From NCBI GenBank assembly GCA_029261675.1, contig JAJDBA010000343.1, positions 1 through 5,726 of the forward strand: DNA of 5,726 nt, read 5' to 3'. The translations under genes were made by a program, and so were the position numbers. Under the pieces are notes generated by a model. That model saw nothing but the letters and a program-made list of their open reading frames with translations, was not told the DNA's origin and made no database searches. Numbering within the stretch: position 1 is the first letter of the stretch; every line of letters starts with the position of its first letter. The DNA is from Nitrospinaceae bacterium (GTDB taxonomy: Bacteria; Nitrospinota; Nitrospinia; Nitrospinales; VA-1). This document shows, in pieces, positions 1 to 5,343 of this stretch.

Positions 1-1
1 T

Positions 2-427
2 GTCGCCCGTGGCGTGCATGCAGAGAAGGGGAAAGTCGTTGGCATTCTGCCCGAATTTTTTCATACAAAAGATATAGGATATCTCGATGCAGATGAATTG
101 ATTATCACAAAAGATATGCGCGAGAGAAAAGCAAAGATGGATGAGCGGAGCGATGCTTTCATTGTTTTGCCCGGTGGCGTGGGTACGTTGGAAGAGGCGA
201 TAGAAATTCTATCCATGCGGCAACTGAAACTTTCAAACAAGCCGCTGGTGTTTGTTAATACACATGGATTTTATGACAAGCTCAACGATACCTTCGTTTC
301 TATGATTGATCTGAATTTCGCCAAAGAAAACATTCGTAACCTGTTCGCTATGGTTCCCGATCCTAATAGAGCATTAGAATATGTTCTTAATTACTCCCCC
401 AATTCCACCGATTCAAAATGGTTTTAG
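2..427 (+). CDS. LOG-family (TIGR00730-type) nucleotide phosphoribohydrolase, 5' truncated by window edge
   Basis: The reading frame is open from the first bases of the window (V-A-R-G-V-H-A-E) to a TAG at 425-427, so the start lies outside. Two family signatures are visible: MRERKAKM (nt 116-139) and PGGVGTLEE (nt 170-196), the PGGxGTxxE motif of LOG/lysine-decarboxylase-like Rossmann proteins. The Arg of the first and the Glu of the second form the active site in characterised members. Those members cleave nucleoside 5'-monophosphates such as cytokinin ribotides into base and ribose 5-phosphate in the cytosol; the bacterial substrate is often unknown. The GxxxGLMG-type N-terminal segment must lie upstream of the window. 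The C-terminus (YVLNYSP...) is of ordinary length. A weak terminator-like hairpin follows at 461-480. The family call is firm, the exact substrate is not. Confidence 0.93.
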   Translation, partial: VARGVHAEKGKVVGILPEFFHTKDIGYLDADELIITKDMRERKAKMDERSDAFIVLPGGVGTLEEAIEILSMRQLKLSNKPLVFVNTHGFYDKLNDTFVSMIDLNFAKENIRNLFAMVPDPNRALEYVLNYSPNSTDSKWF

Positions 428-460
428 ATTGAAGAGGTCAATGTGAAGATTCAATAGTAC

Positions 461-480
461 AGGATGCTTAATCCTTTTTT
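461..480 (+). terminator. Weak intrinsic terminator after the LOG gene
   Basis: AGGAT (461-465) pairs with ATCCT (471-475) around the loop GCTTA and is followed by five T's (476-480). The stem is only five pairs, so efficiency is doubtful. It lies 33 bp after the LOG stop codon, a normal place for a terminator. The same bases contain the stop codon of the minus-strand remnant at 468 and fall inside the direct repeat shared with 5562-5603, so the hairpin could be a by-product of that repeat. Confidence 0.35.
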
Positions 481-503
481 ACACCGCTCGTCAAGTTTAT
501 ATC
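462..503. repeat. Direct repeat, left copy (partner 5562-5603)
   Basis: These 42 bases align without gaps to 5562-5603 at 33 of 42 positions by hand count. The match covers the last codons of two minus-strand genes, their stop codons and seven bases beyond (GGATGCT). Because it runs past the stop codon, it points to DNA-level common descent and not only a shared protein motif. Confidence 0.6.
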
Positions 504-656
504 TAGAGTAATATCAGCATAGATTCCTCTTTCAAATTTGGTCTCTATCCAAATACACAGAAACTTTGATGATGAGAGCAAACAGATTTCCTGGTCCTCT
601 TTTTTTCCGAATATTTTTCGTATAAAATCATACTTTTCTAATACTTTTCCGTTCAT
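468..656 (-). pseudogene. Remnant: C-terminal fragment related to the gene at 5568-5726
   Basis: On the minus strand a frame ends at TAA (468-470) with the residues DINLTSGVKKD. The gene at the right edge of the window ends with DINFTSGVKAI: 8 of 11 residues are identical and the stop codon is in the same place. The upstream part (about FERGIYADITL and KYDFIRKIFGKKEDQE) reads like coding sequence but matches the right copy only loosely. The first in-frame ATG downstream of the plus-strand gene start is at 656, but no Shine-Dalgarno precedes it. Only 13 bp separate it from the divergent start at 670, leaving no room for a promoter. I read this as a gene tail left behind when the 5' part was lost or replaced; a real 62-aa protein is the alternative. 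The family is not recognised. Confidence 0.45.
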
Positions 657-669
657 GGCAGGAAAACAA

Positions 670-1137
670 GTGAAAAAAGATAATTCGATTGAGCAGCATC
701 TTGTATTTGCCAAAACCACGAACCAGTTAGTATGGCAGTTGTTAGAGAAACAGCGGCGCACTCCTGAGGAAGAAGAAACGATGATTCAGGCTGCCCATGC
801 GTCTTATTTTCATTGGTTAAAGGCAGGCAACCGGGTCCATCACCAGCGTGGTCAATGGCTTTTGTCCCGAGTGTACGCTACGGTTAAAGATGCCTCCAGC
901 TCTTTACTATATGCTCGAAAATGTCTGGAGTTGATAAAACGCTATCCGAAAGAAATGGAAGATTTTGATTTGGCTTATGCCTACGAAGCCAATGCACGAG
1001 CCAGCTTTTTAAGTAAACGCTCTGGAGATGGAAAAAAGTTTCTCGGTCTTGCAAAAATAGCCGGTGAGAAAATCAGCGATCCTGAAGATAAAAATATATT
1101 CTTTAGTGATTTTAAATTTAATCAACTGATCAAATAA
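670..1137 (+). CDS. Conserved helical TPR-like protein of unknown function
   Basis: This is a 155-aa soluble protein. I chose the GTG at 670 because AGGA (660-663) precedes it by six bases; the in-frame ATG at 655 adds five residues but has no Shine-Dalgarno. Segments around residues 42-70 (AAHASYFHWLKAGN, HHQRGQWLLSRVYA) and 81-110 (YARKCLELI, FDLAYAYEANARA) match my recollection of a widespread 'tetratricopeptide/hypothetical' family of about 150 residues. In that family, helix pairs carry an HHQRGxW motif and a D-x-AYAYEAxARA helix near the C-terminus. No signal peptide, membrane helix or catalytic motif is visible. The role is unknown; a scaffold or binding function is only a guess from the helical repeats. 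It stands alone between a minus-strand remnant and the carbonic anhydrase promoter, with a weak hairpin after the stop. Confidence 0.8.
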   Translation: MKKDNSIEQHLVFAKTTNQLVWQLLEKQRRTPEEEETMIQAAHASYFHWLKAGNRVHHQRGQWLLSRVYATVKDASSSLLYARKCLELIKRYPKEMEDFDLAYAYEANARASFLSKRSGDGKKFLGLAKIAGEKISDPEDKNIFFSDFKFNQLIK

Positions 1138-1149
1138 ATCCTCAAACGG

Positions 1150-1168
1150 TGAATGCCGATTCATTTTT
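1150..1168 (+). terminator. Weak intrinsic terminator after the TPR-like gene
   Basis: TGAAT (1150-1154) pairs with ATTCA (1159-1163) around the loop GCCG, followed by five T's (1164-1168). G-T wobble pairs could extend the stem slightly. It lies 12 bp after the stop codon at 1137. The position is right but the stem is short and AT-rich. Confidence 0.35.
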
Positions 1169-1219
1169 GTTGCTGTCCGGTCGTGTTTTGTCCTCTTCAA
1201 TTCTTCGCTGAAAAAGCTA

Positions 1220-1247
1220 TTGACTTTTTTCAAATATAAAATATAGT
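1220..1247 (+). promoter_or_regulatory. Sigma70-like promoter of the carbonic anhydrase gene
   Basis: TTGACT (1220-1225) and TATAGT (1242-1247) each match the -35 and -10 consensus at five of six positions, with a 16-base spacer. Transcription should start near 1253-1255, leaving a leader of about 80 nt before the ATG at 1333. The predicted start falls inside the palindrome at 1251-1276, which suggests regulation at initiation. This rests on sequence match only. Confidence 0.55.
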
Positions 1248-1250
1248 TCA

Positions 1251-1276
1251 ATAAAAAGATATTAATATCTTTTTAT
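1251..1276. promoter_or_regulatory. Perfect 26-bp palindrome, candidate operator at the transcription start
   Basis: The 26 bases are exactly their own reverse complement: half-site ATAAAAAGATATT followed by its mirror, centred between 1263 and 1264. TCA (1248-1250) and TGA (1278-1280) extend the symmetry with one unpaired base. It begins four bases after the -10 box. A dimeric repressor bound here would block initiation. In RNA it could fold into an 11-bp stem with a TTAA loop, so an effect on leader stability or a weak terminator is an alternative. Only two of 26 bases are G or C, so some symmetry by chance is possible, but 26 without a mismatch is long. Confidence 0.55.
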
Positions 1277-1332
1277 CTGATTTTAGCGTTTGTTTTCCTT
1301 TAGTTTTAATTTTTTGAGGGTAAAAGTTTTAA

Positions 1333-2127
1333 ATGAATGAATCATTTAACAAAATTAATTTTTATGCGATCCTGATTTTTTTCTCAATTTTTATTGGATT
1401 AATTTCTATTATCCATGCAAGCGAAATGATGGATGACTCAACTCATCAGTGGGGATATGAAGGAGGAACCGGGCCATTGCATTGGGGAGAAATGGAGCAA
1501 GACCACGAAAAACACCTGATGTGTAGAGAAGGAGTTCGCCAATCCCCCATTGATTTTACCCACGTTCCAGGAGTTCAGTTGGATGGGCTCCATTCCCATT
1601 ATTCAAAGACACCTATCAACTTAATCAATAATTCACATACCATACTATTAAAATATGAAAAGGGGAGTTATGTGGAATGGGAAGGTGGAAAATTTGAACT
1701 GCTCCAAATCCATTTCCATCATTCCAGCGAACACACTGTGAATGGAAAATCCTTTCCTATGGAAATTCATTTTGTTCATCAATCAGGGGAACATGAATAC
1801 ATAGTGATTGGAGTTTTTGCCAAGTATGGGAAGCCAAATAAAACAATCCAAAAGTTATGGGATTATATTCCCTCCAAAATAGATAAGGAATTTCTTGTAA
1901 AAGATCATTTCATTAATGCCCAAACCTTGTTTCCGAATTTGAAGAGATATTTTTTGTATAACGGGTCTCTCACCACTCCCCCCTGCTCGGAAAATGTTAC
2001 ATGGTTCGTATTGGAAGAGCCAATTGAGTTGTCAAAAAAACAGGTGGAGTATTTTCAAAGCTATATCGACCATAATGCCAGGCCAGTGCAAAAGCAACAC
2101 CATAGAATAGTAGTGAAACTCAAATAG
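1333..2127 (+). CDS. Periplasmic alpha-class carbonic anhydrase
   Basis: Catalyses reversible CO2 hydration to bicarbonate with a zinc-bound hydroxide. The 264-aa protein starts with a Sec signal peptide: Lys7, a hydrophobic stretch at about 10-27, and a likely cut after HAS (28-30). The alpha-class fold follows in order: WGYEG (40-44), QSPIDF (70-75), the NNSH segment with the proton-shuttle His102, the zinc ligands His127, His129 and His146 in IHFHH and MEIHFVH, Glu133 and Glu144 in the supporting network, and SLTTPPC (212-218) with the substrate-positioning Thr. Cys64 and Cys218 can form the disulfide typical of bacterial periplasmic members. All expected catalytic residues are present, so it should be active. 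TAA lies directly upstream in frame, so the ATG at 1333 is the first possible start; GAGGG (1316-1320) is 12 bases away, rather far. It appears to be a single-gene transcription unit. Confidence 0.97.
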   Translation: MNESFNKINFYAILIFFSIFIGLISIIHASEMMDDSTHQWGYEGGTGPLHWGEMEQDHEKHLMCREGVRQSPIDFTHVPGVQLDGLHSHYSKTPINLINNSHTILLKYEKGSYVEWEGGKFELLQIHFHHSSEHTVNGKSFPMEIHFVHQSGEHEYIVIGVFAKYGKPNKTIQKLWDYIPSKIDKEFLVKDHFINAQTLFPNLKRYFLYNGSLTTPPCSENVTWFVLEEPIELSKKQVEYFQSYIDHNARPVQKQHHRIVVKLK

Positions 2128-2131
2128 TAAT

Positions 2132-2287
2132 TCATTTTTCGATTTGGTGGGGTAGGGAGGTTAACTGCTTGATTCTTAAGGAGTGATAATTCCAGCCAAA
2201 AATATCCACAACATGTTTGCCATGACCCTCGACTTCACCAAACGGAATGGGTGCAATGGGACCAATGACTAGCCGAAATCGGATCAG
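2132..2287 (-). pseudogene. Possible remnant of a hydrogenase/NuoD-like large subunit N-terminus
   Basis: The minus strand has an open stretch from about 2287 to a TGA at 2132-2134, with no start codon of its own. It reads LVIGPIAPIPF, then VEGHGKHVVDIFGW, then HSLRIKQL. The order GPxxP, VEGxxVVD, H-x-x-x-I-x-x-L recalls the N-terminus of group-4 hydrogenase (HyfG/HycE) and NuoD-type large subunits, which read about GPxHP, VEGxxVVDV, HRGIEKL. The normal HRGIEK motif is degraded here and the frame stops soon after. It lies directly behind the hydrophobic ORF at 2298-2468 but in a different frame. Homology is my inference from motif order; chance is possible. No function is expected. Confidence 0.25.
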
Positions 2288-2297
2288 GTATGAAAAA

Positions 2298-2468
2298 TTA
2301 ACTGATAGAATTGACGGCGATCAGCCGTAAGGCGAAACCCTGGAGAGATATCGAAATAGCGCACAGGCTGACAGGGAAAAATGAATCGGGTCGATTCAGG
2401 GAAATACCTAATACAAAAAAATTACATATCATTGATGCGATGAGAACAAAAAAGGCATTGGTTTCCAT
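2298..2468 (-). CDS. Small hydrophobic ORF, possibly a truncated HyfE-like membrane subunit
   Basis: A 56-codon frame on the minus strand starts with ATG at 2468, preceded by AGGA (2476-2479) at a seven-base spacing, and ends with TAA at 2298-2300. Residues 5-22 (AFFVLIASMICNFFVLGI) make one clear membrane helix, and a second hydrophobic stretch follows at about 34-53, including SLQGFAL. A membrane helix followed by 'LQGF-L-L' is how HyfE-type hydrogenase-4 subunits (about 210 residues) begin, which suggests a truncated copy. The gene begins 42 bp after the racemase stop on the same strand, so it is probably the last cistron of that operon. A functional small membrane protein is the alternative. 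The ribosome binding site and start are clear; the family assignment is weak. Confidence 0.42.
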   Translation of the reverse strand: METNAFFVLIASMICNFFVLGISLNRPDSFFPVSLCAISISLQGFALRLIAVNSIS

Positions 2469-2510
2469 ATGTTTTTCCTTTTGTTGATCATTTGTGAAAA
2501 TGGGGTTTTA

Positions 2511-3596
2511 TTAAATTGCTGTGTGACCATTACAATTTGTAAAATACTTCCTTACAAAAGGAGAGGTCATCGTTGAAAGCAACCCACCATAATTCAGGCT
2601 AGCCCTTATTTCATCTCCCGCTTGAATATTGTCGTGTGGGCTATCGAGAATAATGTGATCGCTACTCGACCCAAGAAAGTTTAGTTTGTCACTAAACTTT
2701 AAGCCGGAAGGCATCGTGTCTTGATTCCCCAATGCAAGAATTACTCTCTGGCGAATTCCATTATCTTGAAAGCTGGGTATATTCCCAAAAGCGTCTTGCC
2801 CTATCTCCCCGGATGGAAGTGACGGCTTTTTCTTAGATTCAATAACTTCAGCGACCAGTTGGAATGCGCCTGTATGCAAACCCGGAATAGTCTTTCGATT
2901 CACAGTTTCACAACCTAACAGAATAGATTCACCCAGTCGAATATTGTTAACTCGGTCTACATTTTTGTTGGAATTAAACCATTCATGGTTTGCTGAATTT
3001 CCTCCTGAAATTATTTTAAGATCCATCTGAAATTCATTTTCCAATGAATCTACCAATTTGGAGAGTTTTTGCATGTTTTTCTCGTCTGGCTTTACTCCAC
3101 CGTAGCAGGCCAAATTGCAACCAATCCCAACTATTTTTATATGGGTTAGAGAAAGTGTTTTTCGGAAAAATTCAGATAGGTCAGAAAGGAGCACACCTTC
3201 TCGCAGATCCCCAAGTTCGGCCATGATGATAACTTGATGAGTTTTATTTTGCGCTTTTGCATGATAAGAAAGTTTTTTAAGCGTCTCGATTTCGGTGTTC
3301 AAACTAATATCGACACTTTCAACAATAGACTCCGCCTGGCTTAAAGGGGTGCGTAAAAGAACAAATGGAATGGATATTCCTGCGTTTTTCATTCTTAGAA
3401 TATTTTCAATACGTGAGTCAGCAATGAATTTGACTCCACCTTGAATCATGGCCTTAGCTATAGAAGGTTCTCCAAGCACGGCTTTAGTAACCCCCATTAG
3501 GGAAACTCCCTTTTCCATATACATACCTGAAAGAAATTCAGTGTTCTTTTGAATCTGAGAAAGAGAAATTTCAATTCTAGGCATGAAGGAATTCAT
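2511..3596 (-). CDS. PLP-dependent alanine/ornithine racemase-family protein (fold type III)
   Basis: A cytosolic enzyme of the alanine racemase N-terminal barrel superfamily, closest in pattern to ornithine racemase. It should interconvert L- and D-forms of an amino acid via PLP. From the ATG at 3596 it has 361 residues. Visible landmarks are VTK with the catalytic PLP Lys (residue 38), IADSRIEN (about 58-65), DLREG (130-134), SGGNS (197-201, phosphate-binding region), RLGESILLG (220-228) and a C-terminal beta domain with SSDHIILD. The start at 3596 has GGAAGG (3602-3607) five bases upstream. The ATG at 3584 would give the family's more usual N-terminus (MPRIEIS) but has no Shine-Dalgarno. 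The gene overlaps the DUF1611 gene by 20 bp, implying translational coupling. The substrate cannot be read from sequence; the DgcN-like partner hints at an acidic or other D-amino acid. Confidence 0.9.
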   Translation of the reverse strand: MNSFMPRIEISLSQIQKNTEFLSGMYMEKGVSLMGVTKAVLGEPSIAKAMIQGGVKFIADSRIENILRMKNAGISIPFVLLRTPLSQAESIVESVDISLNTEIETLKKLSYHAKAQNKTHQVIIMAELGDLREGVLLSDLSEFFRKTLSLTHIKIVGIGCNLACYGGVKPDEKNMQKLSKLVDSLENEFQMDLKIISGGNSANHEWFNSNKNVDRVNNIRLGESILLGCETVNRKTIPGLHTGAFQLVAEVIESKKKPSLPSGEIGQDAFGNIPSFQDNGIRQRVILALGNQDTMPSGLKFSDKLNFLGSSSDHIILDSPHDNIQAGDEIRASLNYGGLLSTMTSPFVRKYFTNCNGHTAI

Positions 3597-4752
3597 CAAT
3601 TCCTTCCAGACGAGTACCTCTTTTTATTTGCTTGTTTAAAAAGAATTTATAATTTTCTACCTTGATTTTTTGTTTCAGCTTTGGAAATTGGTCGCTTAAT
3701 GCCTGAACAAGTTTTTGGCATCCACTGCTCAATACATCTGTTGTAGGCAATTTAAACTTCTGCTCATAGTTTTCTATGGCTTCCAGAACTTCTTCTTCAC
3801 CCATATTTTCATGGCTTAATGTTATAGCTATTACTTTTGTTTTTGAAACGGTTTCAATCAACTTAATTTCGCTGTCTGGAGTTGGCATGGCTAAGGTCGG
3901 AAAATCACAACGAAACTTTCTAGCGGGTGGATGCTGAAGGATCACACCATCTGCCATACTTCCCTTCAATATTCCGATTGAACTCATGAAGGCAGGATGG
4001 CTGATTGCGCTCTGTCCCTCTACTAAAATAATATCAGGTCTTTCGTTTCTAAATGCTTGAACAACAGAGTTTTCAATTTCACCGACCACAAACTGAGAAA
4101 CGAGAGCATCTGTGGTTACACCATATTTAGCTCCCTGCATCAAACTGGTTTGGCCGGTTGCGACAAGTACCGACTTAATGCCAATATTATTCAGGGTTTT
4201 ATTGAGTTCTACTGCGGTGGTCATTTTTCCACAAGCGCAATCAGTACCTAATACAGCAATCACAGGTATATTTACTTCGGATATTTTTCCTGTAAACAGA
4301 TGCAAGTCTTTTAATGGAAGTGACTTCCTGATGTCTCTGATTTGGACGCCGTTTAAAGCTGCAATATGGGTTAGCTCGGGGTCGTCAGAAAAAAACTGAT
4401 GCAGTCCACTAATGATATCCATCCCTTGTTTCATGGCATCCATGATAAGGAGCCTTTCATTATTTGGAATGAAAGTTTCCAGAGGGGCTTTCCCATAAAT
4501 GTAACAATCTGGAATATAGGAAAGTGTATCCAAGGCATTTTCTAGATCAGTGAAAATGGGAATGTCGCATTTTTCTTCTCCTAGTTCTTGCCCTGCATCC
4601 TTACCCGCCAATGAACTATCAATTACTCCAACAATGGAATAAATTTCAGAATGGCGGACTAATGCTGCGGCAGTTTTTCCATCTATTAAACCGAATTGAT
4701 TTTCGCAGTAGACCAGAGCTGTTTTTTTCTGGTTAGAATTTTCCTTCTTTAT
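3577..4752 (-). CDS. DUF1611 / DgcN-like P-loop protein, start codon uncertain
   Basis: A DUF1611 protein. The family includes DgcN, reported as a D-glutamate N-acetyltransferase, so N-acylation of a D-amino acid is a reasonable but unproven role. Counted from 4752 (391 aa), the N-terminal Rossmann-like domain carries TALVYCEN (11-18), DGKTAAALVRHSE (24-36) and VIDSS. The P-loop GTDCACGKMTTA is at 169-180, followed by ATGQTSLMQGAKYG, VEGQSAISHPA, ILQHPPARK and MPTPDSEI; all are well kept. The frame ends at TAG 3577-3579, after an extra tail of about 30 residues. The first TTG (4611) would remove 47 residues including conserved ones, and no ATG, GTG or TTG exists in frame between it and the stop at 4825. 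I set the start at an ATA (4752; GGAG four bases upstream). An ATC at 4794 with GGAG six bases upstream is equally possible. Confidence 0.88.
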   Translation of the reverse strand: MKKENSNQKKTALVYCENQFGLIDGKTAAALVRHSEIYSIVGVIDSSLAGKDAGQELGEEKCDIPIFTDLENALDTLSYIPDCYIYGKAPLETFIPNNERLLIMDAMKQGMDIISGLHQFFSDDPELTHIAALNGVQIRDIRKSLPLKDLHLFTGKISEVNIPVIAVLGTDCACGKMTTAVELNKTLNNIGIKSVLVATGQTSLMQGAKYGVTTDALVSQFVVGEIENSVVQAFRNERPDIILVEGQSAISHPAFMSSIGILKGSMADGVILQHPPARKFRCDFPTLAMPTPDSEIKLIETVSKTKVIAITLSHENMGEEEVLEAIENYEQKFKLPTTDVLSSGCQKLVQALSDQFPKLKQKIKVENYKFFLNKQIKRGTRLEGIDEFLHA

Positions 4753-4824
4753 ATTTCTCCACTCTTGTTTGGCAGTTAGTGTTTGATTTTTGATTAGGTT
4801 CTCCGTTGTATGTTTAGCCTTCTT

Positions 4825-5136
4825 TTAATTTTTTTCCGTTCGATTTCTGGGAGGCAATTCACTCATTTTTCTGTCAAGACCAGAAACCGTCATTTTGATG
4901 TCATTTACAGACGATTCGATGTAACCCAGCAATCTTTCCACATTGATGACTCCATCCAAGGTTTGGGTGGCTACTTTATTGTTGGAAAAACAATTGCTAT
5001 CAATTTTTTTGGTTATAACTGTAGAGCTTTCTATTGCTGAAGCTGGGGTTGGATTGATCCATGGATTTAATCCATTCAGGAGTAATGCAAGAGTTAAGGT
5101 AGTCATTATGAATTTTGTATACTTATCTATAGTCAT
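4825..5136 (-). CDS. Small exported protein of unknown function
   Basis: A 103-residue protein whose family I do not recognise. It opens with a Sec signal peptide: Lys5 and Lys8, a hydrophobic core at about 9-23 (FIMTTLTLALLL), and a likely signal peptidase I site at PASA/I (34/35). The mature part of about 69 residues is polar, with one Cys (49), a short region that may be helical (VERLLGYIESSVNDIKMTVSGLDRKMSEL, about 66-94) and a charged C-terminus ending NRTEKN. The ATG at 5136 has only a weak Shine-Dalgarno (GTGAG, five to six bases upstream). It is the first gene of the minus-strand run, 72 bp or less before the DUF1611 gene and in the same frame, separated by its TAA at 4825-4827. Co-transcription with the amino-acid genes suggests a periplasmic partner, which is inference only. 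Confidence 0.65.
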   Translation of the reverse strand: MTIDKYTKFIMTTLTLALLLNGLNPWINPTPASAIESSTVITKKIDSNCFSNNKVATQTLDGVINVERLLGYIESSVNDIKMTVSGLDRKMSELPPRNRTEKN

Positions 5137-5157
5137 TTTTTCTCACTTATTTTAAAA

Positions 5158-5186
5158 ATTATGTTTTAGGACCAACTGGGTCTCGA
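5158..5186 (-). promoter_or_regulatory. Candidate promoter for the minus-strand operon
   Basis: Read on the minus strand, TCGAGA (5186-5181, four of six -35 matches) and CATAAT (5163-5158, five of six -10 matches) are separated by 17 bases. Transcription would start near 5151, giving a short leader of about 15 nt before the ATG at 5136. The -35 box sits inside the inverted repeat at 5178-5189. A second candidate (TTGGTC with TAAAAT, 15-base spacer) overlaps it. Weak support. Confidence 0.25.
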
Positions 5187-5195
5187 CCCGTTTTG
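5171..5195. repeat. Inverted repeat GGGTC-tc-GACCC near the operon promoter
   Basis: GGGTC (5178-5182) and GACCC (5185-5189) are reverse complements separated by two bases, flanked by an outer CCAA (5172-5175) and TTGG pair with small bulges. This GC-rich dyad stands out in an AT-rich leader region and overlaps the candidate -35 box, so it may be an operator. No protein can be named. Confidence 0.35.
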
Positions 5196-5304
5196 GGAAG
5201 CTTCGCGTTTTTTAAGAGCAACTTTCAGATCTTTTTCTGAGGGAAGGTATTATTTAAAACCTTCATGAAATGACATGGATGTGTTCAGCTTGTTAGAGAC
5301 GGGC

Positions 5305-5343
5305 AAAAAAAAAGCCACTCCAAAAAAGGAGTGGCGAATTTTT
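5305..5343 (-). terminator. Strong intrinsic terminator, bidirectional but best on the minus strand
   Basis: GCCACTCC (5314-5321) and GGAGTGGC (5328-5335) form a perfect 8-bp stem around a six-base A loop. On the minus strand it is followed at once by nine T's (complement of 5305-5313), a textbook terminator for the gene entering from the right (stop at 5568). On the plus strand it is followed by GAATTTTT, so it could also work there. It insulates the 5136-4825 operon from transcription upstream. Confidence 0.85.

Noticed and set aside
538..669. Extension of the TPR-like protein to a TTG at 538
   Set aside because: The added residues are low-complexity, overlap the minus-strand remnant and have no Shine-Dalgarno, while the GTG at 670 has AGGA at six bases.
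1009..1251. 80-codon minus-strand frame overlapping the end of the TPR-like gene and the carbonic anhydrase promoter
   Set aside because: It runs antisense to a better supported coding region, lacks a ribosome binding site and its composition follows AT-rich DNA.
2176..2272. Plus-strand frame after AAGGAG (2179-2184) beginning with ATT or the ATG at 2212
   Set aside because: At most about 26 codons, no standard start near the Shine-Dalgarno, and the opposite strand reads more like protein.
2311..2326. Small hairpin ACGGC-GATCA-GCCGT
   Set aside because: No T-run on either side, and it falls inside the minus-strand hydrophobic ORF, so it is not a terminator.
3044..3226. Plus-strand frame within the racemase gene
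   Set aside because: Antisense shadow of a clear enzyme gene with family motifs across this stretch.
4057..4399. Two overlapping plus-strand frames opposite the DUF1611 P-loop region
   Set aside because: Both are shadows of the conserved DUF1611 coding sequence and show no family features.
4810..5155. Plus-strand frames opposite the small exported protein
   Set aside because: The minus-strand reading has a proper signal peptide and fits the operon; the plus-strand frames have neither start context nor recognisable sequence.
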